DNA of 64,000 bases from Candidatus Thiodiazotropha sp. (ex Codakia rugifera) (GCA_025656675.1 JAHXHN010000003.1:806001-870000); one strand, 5' to 3'; counted from the stretch's first letter, positions 18,560 to 28,445 are shown. Notes: generated from the sequence alone by a model not told the origin. Made by a program: numbers and translations.

Positions 18560-20575
18560 TCAGCTTCTGTCAATTGCCTTACTTCGCTTCGCCTGCTCAA
18601 GCCGCCACCAGGCTTCCAATATGCAGGCTACCGACCAAGCCTGGGATGGTGCACCTCTGGGCTCATGTGGTGGGTCACCATCGAAGATTTCACTGATAGT
18701 GCCAATACCCGCATCGCGTATGTGATCGGCCAATGGTGACAATCGTTGCTGGGCTGCAGCTGCATCGCCGCTCACACGATATTCCGCTAGTGCGTAGTGT
18801 CCCAGCAGCCATGCCCAGGCCGTACCCTGATGATAGGCACCATCACGATCGGCAACCCCACCTTTGTAGTGACCACGATAAGCCTTGTCGCGGGGACTCA
18901 ATGAACGTAGTCCATAGGAGGTGAGCAGTTCACGACCACACAGTTTGACGATATCCCGACAGGTTGATAGGGCAAGCGGTGTATGCGACAAACTGACCGC
19001 TAGGATCTGGTTAGGACGCACTGTTGCGTCATTCCCCATCGGCCCGTCAATCAGATCATAGAGCCCCTCACCCTTGTCTCGCTGGAAACGTTGAAAGCTT
19101 TTGTACGCAGCCTCTGCTAACCCGCGATAGGGCTGTTTCGGTTTAGACAGGCGCTTCGAAAAGTCAGCCATGATACAGAGTGCATTGTACCAAAGTGCAT
19201 TGATTTCAACCGGTTTGCCAATCCGGGGTGTAACGACCCACTCACCTACCTTGGCATCCATCCAGGTTAACTGCACACCGGGTTCACCTGCACTTAGCAA
19301 ATAATCCGCCGGGTCCATACCAATCCCATAACGAGTCCCCTTGAGGTGACAGTCGATTATCTCCTGCAGTACCGGAAAGACTTTTTTAAGGGTACGTTGA
19401 TCCTGTGTGGCTTCTATGTAGATTCGCCAAGCCTCAAAGTACCAGAGGGCAGCATCGACAGTATTGTATTCCGCCTTCTCACCTGATCCCGTAAAGCGGT
19501 TTGGCAATTGTCCACGGTCAGCAAGATCCGCGTAATTGAGTAGGATCGAACGGGCGATATCACGACGCCTGGAAGCAACCGCCAGACCAGGCAGGGAGAT
19601 CATTGTATCTCTGCCCCAATCACCGAACCAGGGATAACCGGCAATGACCGAGTCCCCTGTTTTTCCCGAAGGTAGGGGGCGTTGTATCAGAAAGTCATCT
19701 GCTACCAACAACAATTGGCGAACCCAGTCGGGGGCAGCAGTAAAAAGATCACCATCCCCTCCATTAATAAGCAATGCATCCCGATCGAAAAAGCGCTGCA
19801 TGGATGCTGCCAGATCGAAGTTGGCAGTAGGCTCCAGCGTCACGGCAAAGCCACTCCACTCCCCAGGTTCAAGTTGATAGAACAGACGACCGACCGAAAG
19901 ATTATTATCAACAGATGCAAGTCCACGCTTCTCTTCGCTTTGCAGTTGAAAACCCTCGTACCAATGTTGCCATGGCTCAATGCTGGCCGGTGTGGTGTGT
20001 AGATAAAGGCTATCGCCTTCAGGCCATTCAATGCTTAGGCCGTTATCCGATTCAGTTACTGAGGCGGTTGTATCTCTGATGTGCATATTGCCATGGTGAT
20101 CGCGCCGATTCGCCAACAGATTGATACTTAAACTGGCTGCCTCATCACCACCTGTCATACGATAGGCCACGTAGGTAGTCATCTGCCCCCACTCCATCCA
20201 AATTCGCATTTCAAGGATTAAATGACCAAAGGCAAAGCGCCACACCGGCATGCGACCCTCTAAATGAAAACTTTCTATGTTGCGATAGCCGGGAGGATCA
20301 ATCACATCACCAAACCAGCGATTCGTAAACAGTGGCCATTCTCGGCCCTCAACACGCAAGGTCGCATCAGCCTTAGCCATCATAAGGTGACGATCGAGTG
20401 CACCAGACAGTGGGGCAACCAGCAAGCCGTGGTAACGACGTGTCAGACTGGTAGCGATATTGCCGGCTGCATAGCCTCCCTTGCCATTGGTCAATAGCCA
20501 TTCACGACGTTCAGCTTGCTCTAAATCACCGCAACAATCACGTCCAAACCTGATTTGTTTCAATCTATTAGCCAC
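18560..20575 (-). CDS. Amylo-alpha-1,6-glucosidase (glycogen debranching-type)
   Basis: The 671-residue protein has the N-terminal GDE domain (EWLLTNGKGGYAAGNIATS, RRYHGLLVA) and a C-terminal (alpha/alpha)6 GDE_C domain (GYPWFGDWGRDTMISLPGL, EYNTVDAALWYFEA, RPNQILAVSL, YHQGTAWAWLLGHYALAEYR). The GDWGRDT and NTVDAALW segments mark the bacterial/archaeal amylo-1,6-glucosidase family, which cleaves alpha-1,6 branches of glycogen or maltodextrins and releases glucose. Translation starts at a GTG that overlaps the end of the SDR gene by 8 bases, with AGAGAAG just upstream, so the two are translationally coupled. Coupling to a glucose dehydrogenase suggests that the released free glucose is oxidised. 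Confidence 0.9.
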   Translation of the reverse strand: MANRLKQIRFGRDCCGDLEQAERREWLLTNGKGGYAAGNIATSLTRRYHGLLVAPLSGALDRHLMMAKADATLRVEGREWPLFTNRWFGDVIDPPGYRNIESFHLEGRMPVWRFAFGHLILEMRIWMEWGQMTTYVAYRMTGGDEAASLSINLLANRRDHHGNMHIRDTTASVTESDNGLSIEWPEGDSLYLHTTPASIEPWQHWYEGFQLQSEEKRGLASVDNNLSVGRLFYQLEPGEWSGFAVTLEPTANFDLAASMQRFFDRDALLINGGDGDLFTAAPDWVRQLLLVADDFLIQRPLPSGKTGDSVIAGYPWFGDWGRDTMISLPGLAVASRRRDIARSILLNYADLADRGQLPNRFTGSGEKAEYNTVDAALWYFEAWRIYIEATQDQRTLKKVFPVLQEIIDCHLKGTRYGIGMDPADYLLSAGEPGVQLTWMDAKVGEWVVTPRIGKPVEINALWYNALCIMADFSKRLSKPKQPYRGLAEAAYKSFQRFQRDKGEGLYDLIDGPMGNDATVRPNQILAVSLSHTPLALSTCRDIVKLCGRELLTSYGLRSLSPRDKAYRGHYKGGVADRDGAYHQGTAWAWLLGHYALAEYRVSGDAAAAQQRLSPLADHIRDAGIGTISEIFDGDPPHEPRGAPSQAWSVACILEAWWRLEQAKRSKAIDRS

Positions 20576-21383
20576 CTTCTCTGAATCCTGGGTAGAGCGT
20601 CATGCCTCCATCGACAAAAAGGGTTGTGCCTGTCACATAGTCCGACTGGTCGGATGCAAGCCATACTGTTGCCTTTGCAATGTCGGCAGGCTCACCGATA
20701 CGCTCATAGGGAATCAGTTTCAACAGAGATGCTTCAGCTTCAGGCGTTTCCCAGGCATTCCGGTTAATCGGTGTACGAATCGCACCCGGAGCGATACCAT
20801 TGACCCGAATTTTCAGATGAGCCAACTCCTGGGCGACGCTCTGCATAAACATCATCACTCCTCCTTTAGAGGTGGCATAATTGACATGCCCGGCCCATGG
20901 AATGACCTCGTGTACAGATGACATGCAGACCACCTTACCCGCCGCACAAGAGAGTTCCGGGACTACCCCGCGTCGTGCAAACTCTCTAGCTGCTTCACGG
21001 GTACAGAGAAATTGTCCGGTTAGATTGACTGCTATCACCTTATTCCATTGAGAGAGTGTCATATCAACAAAAGATGCATCACGTTGGATGCCTGCATTGT
21101 TAACGAGAATATCGATGCTCCCCCATGCCTCGATCATCCGGCGAAACATCGATTGCACGTCACTCTCACTACTCACATCCGCGTAGAGCGCCATGGCCTG
21201 ACCACCCGACTTTTCAATTTCATTGACCAGCTTTATCGCATCAGATTCATTAACAACATAGTTTATTACAACCTTTGCACCTGCCATCGCCAAGCCACGC
21301 GCCACGGCAGCACCTATACCGGAATTTGCGCCAGTAACCAACGCCCGCTGTCCCGCTAAAAGTCCTTTGTTCACCTCACTCAT
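20568..21383 (-). CDS. SDR-family oxidoreductase, glucose 1-dehydrogenase-like
   Basis: The 271-residue protein is a classical short-chain dehydrogenase. It has the cofactor motif TGANSGIG, NNAG, the catalytic Ser156, Tyr169 and Lys173 (YATSK), and a PGAIRTPIN loop. The N-terminal half resembles Bacillus-type glucose 1-dehydrogenase (INYVVNESDA, ADVSSESDV). The probable reaction is NAD(P)-dependent oxidation of glucose to gluconolactone, which agrees with the gluconolactonase-gluconokinase fusion nearby. AGGAG lies 7 bases before the ATG. It is the first gene of a minus-strand series with the debranching enzyme (8-base overlap). The substrate is inferred from context; other polyol or sugar substrates remain possible. 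Confidence 0.85.
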   Translation of the reverse strand: MSEVNKGLLAGQRALVTGANSGIGAAVARGLAMAGAKVVINYVVNESDAIKLVNEIEKSGGQAMALYADVSSESDVQSMFRRMIEAWGSIDILVNNAGIQRDASFVDMTLSQWNKVIAVNLTGQFLCTREAAREFARRGVVPELSCAAGKVVCMSSVHEVIPWAGHVNYATSKGGVMMFMQSVAQELAHLKIRVNGIAPGAIRTPINRNAWETPEAEASLLKLIPYERIGEPADIAKATVWLASDQSDYVTGTTLFVDGGMTLYPGFREGG

Positions 21384-21721
21384 ATCTGCTCCTATGCCGT
21401 TTTTTTGGTTATCGCTATCCTAGCCAGATTAGATACTTAAGACATGCCCCGACTGGCTTTCAGGATATAAAAAAAGAACAGCTTGTGGCAGGTCAGTTAG
21501 CCCTACTCATAGTCATGAGCATTATTTCCCTTAGATAGTAGGCGATAGGACTCCTACCTTATACCCACATTATTAGTAAAAGTGACTAGAATTAAATACT
21601 TAAGATACAGACCTCAATGCCGTTAACATCATAGGTCTCATGGTTATTTTATTTTTATATATAAAATCAATTAGTTACGTTTATTGCCATGAATAAGTCA
21701 GCACATCAAAAAGGGTCTGGC
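21384..21721. other. Divergent regulatory region between SDR and PhnD-like genes
   Basis: This AT-rich stretch separates divergent genes and should contain both promoters. I cannot pick out defined -35/-10 boxes or an operator with confidence, and no RNA structure stands out. Confidence 0.5.
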
Positions 21722-22567
21722 ATGGGAACTGTGAGAATCCTGCTCATACTGTTAACGCTCACCGCCAGTTTTGTGACCAGCGCATTTGCCGATCCACTCT
21801 TGATTGGAATTTTCCCACGCCGAGATGCTGCAGTAACGGCCAGGTTATTCCGTCCACTGTCGCGCTACCTGGAAAAAAATCTACAAAGACCTGTAGCGCT
21901 GGAAATGTCTCCAAATTACGATGTCTTCCTACAACGTCTGGAAGAACGGCGATATGATTTGGTTCATTTCAATCAGTTCGAGTATATCAATGCCCATGAT
22001 AAATTGGGTTATGATGTCCTGGTCCAAAATGAAGAGCTTGGAGAAAAAACGATTCGCGGAGCAATTTACGTTCATCGGGATTCAGGTATCAAACGGATTG
22101 AACAACTACGTGGGAAAAAAATACTTTTCGGTGGCGGACCCAGAGCAATGATGAGCTATATTGTCCCCACTTATCTTTTACGTCAGGCGGGTCTCAACAA
22201 GGGTGACTATCAGGAATCCTATGCGGTAAACCCACCCAACGCTGTATTGGCTACCTTTCTCAAACGGGCAGATGCGGGAGGAGCTGGTGAAGTTATCCGT
22301 AAATTACCCATTGTAACTTCTAAAATCGATGTTAAAAAATTGGATTTGATTGCCATCAGTCAACCTTTGCCTCATCTGCCCTGGGCTGTGAAAGTGGAGA
22401 TGGCAGAAGCATTAAAGCAGCGAATTAGAGGCCTGCTCATTGGCCTCAGTGACTCACAAGAGGGTAAGGAGATTCTTCAACAAGCTCGACTCAGTGCCTT
22501 AAATCCCGTAGCTGACCGGGATTACGACGCCCACCGAGAGATTGTTAACACAATATATGCCCACTAA
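21722..22567 (+). CDS. PhnD-like periplasmic substrate-binding protein
   Basis: The 281-residue protein has a signal peptide (RILLILLTLTASFVTSAFA) and a type 2 periplasmic-binding fold of the phosphate/phosphite/phosphonate (PhnD) family: LLIGIFPRRDAA, RPLSRYLEKNL, YDLVHFNQFEYI, and RGKKILFGGGPRAMMSYIVP. No ABC permease or ATPase is adjacent. Its stop overlaps the start of a membrane GGDEF/EAL protein, so it probably feeds a ligand signal to that sensor rather than to a transporter. The ATG at 21722 has AAGGG six bases upstream; an in-frame ATG at 21689 has none. The ligand is unknown. Confidence 0.83.
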   Translation: MGTVRILLILLTLTASFVTSAFADPLLIGIFPRRDAAVTARLFRPLSRYLEKNLQRPVALEMSPNYDVFLQRLEERRYDLVHFNQFEYINAHDKLGYDVLVQNEELGEKTIRGAIYVHRDSGIKRIEQLRGKKILFGGGPRAMMSYIVPTYLLRQAGLNKGDYQESYAVNPPNAVLATFLKRADAGGAGEVIRKLPIVTSKIDVKKLDLIAISQPLPHLPWAVKVEMAEALKQRIRGLLIGLSDSQEGKEILQQARLSALNPVADRDYDAHREIVNTIYAH

Positions 22568-25061
22568 CGAAGACAATCCCAAACAGCAAAGGACTCCTCT
22601 CATTTATAGAGGGAGTCTTCGTTTCAGATTTATCTTTTGGATCAGCATCGTTCTGCTTTTCACCCTGGGAGGAGCTGCCCTCTATATCTATAACACCCAA
22701 CAGGATCTCCTTGAAGGAAGCCTTCGCAGTAAGGCAAATGCAATCGGCCGCTTCATAGCTCTGATCAGTCCCGATGCCATTTATGCCTATGATGTCACTA
22801 TGCTGGACCGATTTGTCAAGCAGATCACGAATGATGTCGATGTTCGCTTTGCTCAGATACGCTCATTTGAGGGTCAGCCAATAACAACCTATCTGCCTGA
22901 TAACGTTAACACTGAGCAGATTGATCAATGGGTCAAGCAAAGGGATACCGTCTTTAAACAGCCGGATGGAATCACTGCAAAACTCATCACTCTGGAATTT
23001 GCTATCAGGGACAATGAAGAGATCATGGGGTGGGTATTAGTAGGCCTGGATACGTCACGCATGACCCTGATCACTCGTGATGTCCTGGTTCATCTATTTA
23101 GCATCTATGGTGCTATCGTACTTTTTCTCGGAAGTATTATTTTTGTCATCTTCAAACTTCAGGTGCTTCATCCTGTCGGGGCTCTAACACGAGGAGCCTC
23201 ACGTGTAGCAGAGGGCATTCTTGATCAGGATGTACCGGTCTATACCAATGACGAAATTGGTCATCTTGCACACAGTTTTAACGACATGATGGATGAGATC
23301 AGTCTCGACCGGGAAGCACTAATAGGTACAAACAAACGCCTTGCTGAAGAAATTGAGCATCGACGTGAAGCCACGGATGAGTTAAAAAAGCTCTCACTGG
23401 CTGTTGAACAAAGTCCCGCTTCTGTTGTAATCACAGATCTCAAGGGATATATCGAGTATGTCAACCCGAAGTTTACTGAAGTGAGTGGCTACTCGTCACA
23501 CGAGGTTATCGGTGAGCATACCCGCATGTTAGGTGCTCGTGACAAGGATAAGACGCAATTTGAAGGCATGTGGGATAAAATTCTGGCAGGTGAAGTATGG
23601 AAAGGAGAATTCTGTAATCAGCGTAAGAATGGGGATAGATACTGGGAATCAGCAGTTATTGCACCTATTCGAAGTGAGAATGGCGTCACCACCCACTATC
23701 TTGCCGTCAAAGAGGATATCTCTGATCGAAAAGCCTTTGAGGAGAGACTTCTTGAGCAGGCAACTCACGATCAGCTCACAGAACTTCCCAACCGCTTTCT
23801 AGCCTTTGATCGCCTCAAACAACTACTGCAGCATGCCAAGCGGCATCATCAACATGTTGCGGTCATCTATATTGACCTCGACAACTTCAAGAATATTAAT
23901 GACTCTATGGGACACCCTGTCGGTGATCAATTGCTGATACAGGTTGCAAAACGAATCAAGGATCAATTGCGTTCCGAAGATACACTCGCACGCTTGGGTG
24001 GAGACGAGTTTCTGGCATTGATCCCTGATGTGAAAAGCATTTCAATCGATCTTGAACGCGTTGTGACCCGACTTCTTGCCGCTACGGAAACGCCTTTCTT
24101 ACTCAACAGCCGGGAAGTCAACATTACTTCGAGCCTGGGAATAGCAGTGTTTCCAGACGATGGTACAGATGTCAGCACCTTAATGAGTAATGCGGACATG
24201 GCTATGTATGAGGCCAAGCACGCAGGCCGTAACACCTTCAAATTCTTTACACGAGAAATCAATAAGAAAGTCTCTGAACGGATGGCACTCGAGTCTCAGC
24301 TAAGTCATGCACTGGAAGCTGGAGAACTCTACCCGGTATATCAACCTATTGTACGTGTTGAAGATGGCAGTCTTGTTGGCGCCGAAGTCTTACTGCGTTG
24401 GGACAATAAGGAATTGGGGATAGTACCACCATCTGAGTTTATACCGATTGCGGAACAATCGGGTCTGATCAGACCTATCACTGATTGGTTATTCAGTGAA
24501 ATCCTCGGGCATGCCAAAGCCTGGTATCAAAGACCTGAACAATTCTGGTTATCGGTGAATGTACCACCCATCTATTTCTGTGATGTAACATTCAACAAAA
24601 CCATCTCACAAATTGCCCGACAGGCAGCAAAGGCAGAACTAGGACTTTGTGTAGAGATAACTGAAAACCTTCTGTTACATAATGATAAGGAGGTAATACA
24701 CAACTTCCACCATTTGGAAAAGCTTGGAATAGATTCGGCAATAGATGACTTCGGCACTGGATACTCATCATTAGCTTATGTCAAGCGCTTCCCGTTGAAC
24801 CATCTAAAGATTGACCGCTCTTTCATCAACGGCCTACCGGATGATGCAGATAACAGAATACTGACAGAGACGATTGTACTGTTGGGTAAAAAGCTGGGAA
24901 TGACTATCATTGCAGAGGGCGTTGAGACCCAAGCACAGGCAAGCTTTCTAAAAAGACTCAATGTGGAATTTGCGCAAGGCTACTACTATGCAAAACCGAT
25001 GCATCGTAGCGATTTTGAAACCTATTTATCGGGCTCTCCTCAACAGCAAGTAGGTAGCTGA
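22557..25061 (+). CDS. Membrane PAS-GGDEF-EAL c-di-GMP signalling protein
   Basis: The 834-residue protein has a membrane helix (about 25-47), a periplasmic sensor domain (about 48-180), a second helix (about 182-202), then HAMP, PAS (about 285-400), GGDEF (about 405-565) and EAL domains. The GGDEF signature is intact (RLGGDEFL) with DLDNFKNINDSMGH. The EAL signature reads AEVLLRW, keeping the catalytic Glu, with DDFGTGYSSLAYV intact, so both synthesis and breakdown of c-di-GMP are possible. The ATG at 22557 overlaps the end of the PhnD-like gene by 11 bases, indicating coupled translation. The likely role is converting a periplasmic signal sensed with that protein into a change in c-di-GMP. 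Confidence 0.88.
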   Translation: MPTNEDNPKQQRTPLIYRGSLRFRFIFWISIVLLFTLGGAALYIYNTQQDLLEGSLRSKANAIGRFIALISPDAIYAYDVTMLDRFVKQITNDVDVRFAQIRSFEGQPITTYLPDNVNTEQIDQWVKQRDTVFKQPDGITAKLITLEFAIRDNEEIMGWVLVGLDTSRMTLITRDVLVHLFSIYGAIVLFLGSIIFVIFKLQVLHPVGALTRGASRVAEGILDQDVPVYTNDEIGHLAHSFNDMMDEISLDREALIGTNKRLAEEIEHRREATDELKKLSLAVEQSPASVVITDLKGYIEYVNPKFTEVSGYSSHEVIGEHTRMLGARDKDKTQFEGMWDKILAGEVWKGEFCNQRKNGDRYWESAVIAPIRSENGVTTHYLAVKEDISDRKAFEERLLEQATHDQLTELPNRFLAFDRLKQLLQHAKRHHQHVAVIYIDLDNFKNINDSMGHPVGDQLLIQVAKRIKDQLRSEDTLARLGGDEFLALIPDVKSISIDLERVVTRLLAATETPFLLNSREVNITSSLGIAVFPDDGTDVSTLMSNADMAMYEAKHAGRNTFKFFTREINKKVSERMALESQLSHALEAGELYPVYQPIVRVEDGSLVGAEVLLRWDNKELGIVPPSEFIPIAEQSGLIRPITDWLFSEILGHAKAWYQRPEQFWLSVNVPPIYFCDVTFNKTISQIARQAAKAELGLCVEITENLLLHNDKEVIHNFHHLEKLGIDSAIDDFGTGYSSLAYVKRFPLNHLKIDRSFINGLPDDADNRILTETIVLLGKKLGMTIIAEGVETQAQASFLKRLNVEFAQGYYYAKPMHRSDFETYLSGSPQQQVGS

Positions 25062-25081
25062 TCAGCGCTGATCAACACTTG

Positions 25082-25420
25082 TTACTTCTTCGGCTTTCTC
25101 AATTCTGGCACTTCACGAAATTTATCCAACAGGTGGTAAAAGCTCAGAACCGGATGGCGTGACATCATCCTTGGACCGGCATAGCGCATCACCTGTTGTA
25201 CGCTTTCACGCATATCCTTGGAATAGCAATGTACAGTACAGTGATTACAGGCTGGTTTCTCCTCCTGAAACGGGCAGGTATCCAGACGCCGTCTCGCATA
25301 ATCCAGTAGTTGAGAACATTCACTGCATAATACACCATTCGTAAGGTGATGATCCGTGCAATAAATAGCCATCATAGCTGCAATGGTCTGTTGTTCTCTC
25401 TTGATTCTATTATTACTCAT
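25082..25420 (-). CDS. Nitrous oxide-stimulated promoter / YgbA family protein
   Basis: The 112-residue protein carries the YgbA_NO family cysteine pattern: MAIYCTDHH, LCSECSQLLDYARRRLDTCPF, and KPACNHCTVHCY followed by SKDMRESVQQVMRYAGPRMM. The many Cys and His residues suggest a metal or Fe-S site. Family members are linked to nitrosative stress regulation (NsrR/NorR regulons in enterics); their biochemical role is not settled. It converges on the GGDEF/EAL gene with 20 bases between the stops and stands alone on the minus strand. Confidence 0.85.
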   Translation of the reverse strand: MSNNRIKREQQTIAAMMAIYCTDHHLTNGVLCSECSQLLDYARRRLDTCPFQEEKPACNHCTVHCYSKDMRESVQQVMRYAGPRMMSRHPVLSFYHLLDKFREVPELRKPKK

Positions 25421-26323
25421 AGTTTATTAATCCGGCAACCCAAAATATATTGGATTCAGCCCATGTGAACCTGCCTACAACAATGCATCGAAGCGTCACT
25501 GTAGCACGCCTACAGTCAGATCTGATAACCCGATCCATAAGCAGGTACACATCGCTCTATCTTGTTCAAATCAATCGGTTGGGTAGTTCAAGAATGTATT
25601 TTCTACCCACTGGAATATTCACTTGGCTCTTCCCCTGATCGAGTGGGTAAGCGTCGATACTCACTGCGGCTTTATTCAACAGCTCAGTTGAGTGTCCGCA
25701 AATGAATGCAAATGTTTTATTTACCTCAAGTTACAGCGTTTAACTACAGAATATAGGTCAAACAACCGTGATTTAAGATTTCTCCTTTCGGTCAAAATGA
25801 CACATGTGAGTAAGTCCCTATACCTATTTGCGTGCATTCGCGTTCATTTGCGGACATATCCCATTAACTGACGAAATGACTTGTTATGGTTTTCACGGCT
25901 CACCCACTCTGTCAGGTGAAGAGCCGCTTACTTGATAATCGCCATTAGTTGTAAGCCACACCTATATAAAGGGCATGCTTAAAGTCCTGAATGGATTGTA
26001 TTGAGATACCGGGTTAATACAGTTCAGAAATATATTTTCCTGGTTGGCGGTCCGCTCGTGAAACAATAGACTTACAAAGTGCGAACATTTTTTCCACTGT
26101 TGTGAGAGATATCACAATATGCATATGACCGGCTTCCGCTTATTTAAAAAGCCTCCACAGTCCCTGTAATTTATTGACTATAACACAGTGGTAAACACCA
26201 AATAACCTGGGTAGTAAAGGTTATTATTATTGAGTGTTGCCTCAATCGAAATCATAGTTGATAGAAGTAGGCTGCAATAGCTTATCTTAATCATAATGGA
26301 AAGTTTTTTAATGGAGTAATTCA
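25421..26323. other. Long intergenic region with an inverted repeat element
   Basis: These 900 bases hold no supported gene. An inverted repeat pair spans 25694-25855 (listed separately). The AT-rich last 200 bases precede the secreted protease and should hold its promoter; GGAG lies about 8 bases before its ATG. Confidence 0.5.
25694..25855. repeat. MITE-like inverted repeat (GTCCGCAAATGAA family)
   Basis: The arm GTCCGCAAATGAATGCAAAT at 25694-25713 is complementary, with three mismatches, to the arm at 25835-25855 (CATTCGCGTTCATTTGCGGA followed by C). The roughly 160-base unit has no gene. A similar single arm occurs at 10994-11020. Repeats of this look are scattered in some gammaproteobacterial genomes, but whether they move is not shown here. 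Confidence 0.6.
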
Positions 26324-28408
26324 ATGAACAATCCCTTTAGTCATTTTTGCTGTTTTCCACTCTACCTGTTCGCCTTGGTAACAACTTTCACAGATAGTTC
26401 AATATCAGCTGAGATAAATGACAATACTCTGTCGCAACCAGTTCGGCATATACCTCAACAACAACATCAATTTGCTCATTCTACAGACCGTATCATCGTT
26501 AAGTACAAAGCAAGTGAGCTACCATCACCAGGCCTTAATGAAATGACACAATCGGTCACAGAAAGTACCGGAGAAAACTTTGCTTACGTCAAAGAGAGTT
26601 TCAATGGTGCACAAATTATCAGGCTTGATCAAAAAAAATCTCTTGAGGAAATAGATGGGATTATTCAGGAAATCAGACAGTTTTCACAAGTGGAGTATGT
26701 AGAACCGGACTTGATGATCTACCCTCTCTATACGCCGAATGATTCTAGATACAGTGAACAATGGAATTTCTTCGAGGAAATTGGAGGTATTCGTCTTCCC
26801 CAGGCCTGGGATTCGAGCCAGGGTGAAAACACCATCGTCGCCGTGGTGGATAGCGGTTACCGACCTCATCAGGACTTACTTCCTAACATACTTCCAGGCT
26901 ATGACATGATCAGCGACCTGTATGTTGCCAATGACGGTAATGGGCGAGACAGCGATGCTCAAGATCCCGGTGACTATGCGCCTGAATGTGATACCTATAT
27001 CAGTAAGTGGCATGGGACCCAAGTGGCCGGTATTGTAGCTGCAGTCGCTGATAATAATCGGGGTATAGCAGGTACGGCATTTCAAGCCAAGCTCTTGCCA
27101 GTACGTGTCATCGGCAGATGCGGTGGCTATTTGTCAGATATCTCTGACGGCATCATTTGGGCTTCGGGAGCCAATCTAGCAGGACAGCCGGTCAACCAAA
27201 ACCCAGCCAAAGTGATCAACCTCAGTTTGGGAGGAGAGGCTCCGAGTTGTCCACAAACAATGGCCCAGGCCATAGACACTGCCCGGCTGCAGGGCGCCAC
27301 CATTATCGCAGCTGCCGGAAATTCTGCTCAAAACGTCTCAGGCATCACACCTGCAAACTGTGATGGTGTGATCGCAGTAGCTGCGTCCACCCGAGCAGCC
27401 GCACCTGCCGTGTATTCGAATCATGGTGGTGGCATCGATGTGTCCGCACCAGGAGAATGGATTCTATCCACCCATAATAGTGGCCTGATCACCCCAGGTA
27501 GCGATACTTACACTGTCACAAGCGGTACGAGCATGTCAGCACCTCAGGTCAGTGGTGTGTCTGCATTACTCTATGCAATAAAACCTGATATCACACCTGA
27601 CGAGGTTGAGCAGATCATAAGCGATACAGCCCGTTCCTTTCCTGTCGATTGTACAGGTTGCGGAAGTGGAATATTGGATGCCTCAGCCGCTGTGGCGCAA
27701 GTCGGAATCATTGATCCTGTCGATCCTGATCTCATTCTCTTACAGAATGGTATCCCTGAAACAGGACTCTTTGGTGAAGCAGGCGCAATGTTACGGTTTG
27801 CTATCGACATACCGATTGATGCGAACGACCTCTCGTTTACGCTCAACGGGGGAAATGGCGATGCTGATCTGTATGTTCAATTTGCCACTGAACCCTCACT
27901 GCACAGCTATGACTGTAGGCCCTACCTTTACGGTAATGCAGAACGTTGCAGGATACGCAGCCCTCAGCCAGGCAGATACTACGTAATGCTGCACGGTTTT
28001 AGTGCGTTCTCAGATACCAACCTGGTTGCGAATTACTTCCGTGAAACTGACCGGCCAGACCTAAACAACACCTTCGAAAACCAGAATGATATACCCATCC
28101 CTGATTCAATTCTCGATGGTATATCCAGTCCCATAACCGTTTCCCGCATTGGCGAATCCGGACAAATCGAAATCAGCATAGCTATCCGACATCCGGCAAT
28201 TCGTGAAATCCTAGTGGAGCTGATTGATCCCAATGGTGGCATCCACACCCTGAAAAGACTCGGTGGATACAACGGTGAAGATTTTATTGAGAATATCAGA
28301 CTGGATTTAGCCACCTTGCCGTCGCAAGGCATCTGGCATCTACGTGTGAAAGATTTCGGTGTTACAGGTAATGGCTATATCGACAACTGGCGAATACGGT
28401 TTCCCTGA
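26324..28408 (+). CDS. Secreted S8 (subtilisin-like) serine protease
   Basis: The 694-residue protein has an N-terminal signal region and an inhibitor-like propeptide (to about 135: RIIVKYKAS, VEYVEPDLMIY). The S8 catalytic domain has Asp176 (VVDSGY), His230 (KWHGTQVAG) and Ser403 (GTSMSAPQVSG). It is followed by a pre-peptidase C-terminal domain (about 480-570, GNGDADLYVQF) and a C-terminal P/proprotein-convertase domain (about 585-694, ending GYIDNWRIRF). This is the layout of exported broad-specificity proteases of the Vibrio/Alteromonas type. It is monocistronic, with upstream and downstream gaps of several hundred bases. Confidence 0.92.
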   Translation: MNNPFSHFCCFPLYLFALVTTFTDSSISAEINDNTLSQPVRHIPQQQHQFAHSTDRIIVKYKASELPSPGLNEMTQSVTESTGENFAYVKESFNGAQIIRLDQKKSLEEIDGIIQEIRQFSQVEYVEPDLMIYPLYTPNDSRYSEQWNFFEEIGGIRLPQAWDSSQGENTIVAVVDSGYRPHQDLLPNILPGYDMISDLYVANDGNGRDSDAQDPGDYAPECDTYISKWHGTQVAGIVAAVADNNRGIAGTAFQAKLLPVRVIGRCGGYLSDISDGIIWASGANLAGQPVNQNPAKVINLSLGGEAPSCPQTMAQAIDTARLQGATIIAAAGNSAQNVSGITPANCDGVIAVAASTRAAAPAVYSNHGGGIDVSAPGEWILSTHNSGLITPGSDTYTVTSGTSMSAPQVSGVSALLYAIKPDITPDEVEQIISDTARSFPVDCTGCGSGILDASAAVAQVGIIDPVDPDLILLQNGIPETGLFGEAGAMLRFAIDIPIDANDLSFTLNGGNGDADLYVQFATEPSLHSYDCRPYLYGNAERCRIRSPQPGRYYVMLHGFSAFSDTNLVANYFRETDRPDLNNTFENQNDIPIPDSILDGISSPITVSRIGESGQIEISIAIRHPAIREILVELIDPNGGIHTLKRLGGYNGEDFIENIRLDLATLPSQGIWHLRVKDFGVTGNGYIDNWRIRFP

Positions 28409-28445
28409 GATCTATAGCATTTTATTTTAATCCAGTGACTTAACG

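Noticed and set aside
18389-18739. 116-codon plus-strand reading frame between sugar genes
   Set aside because: It runs into the antisense of the debranching enzyme and has no ribosome binding site or recognisable pattern.
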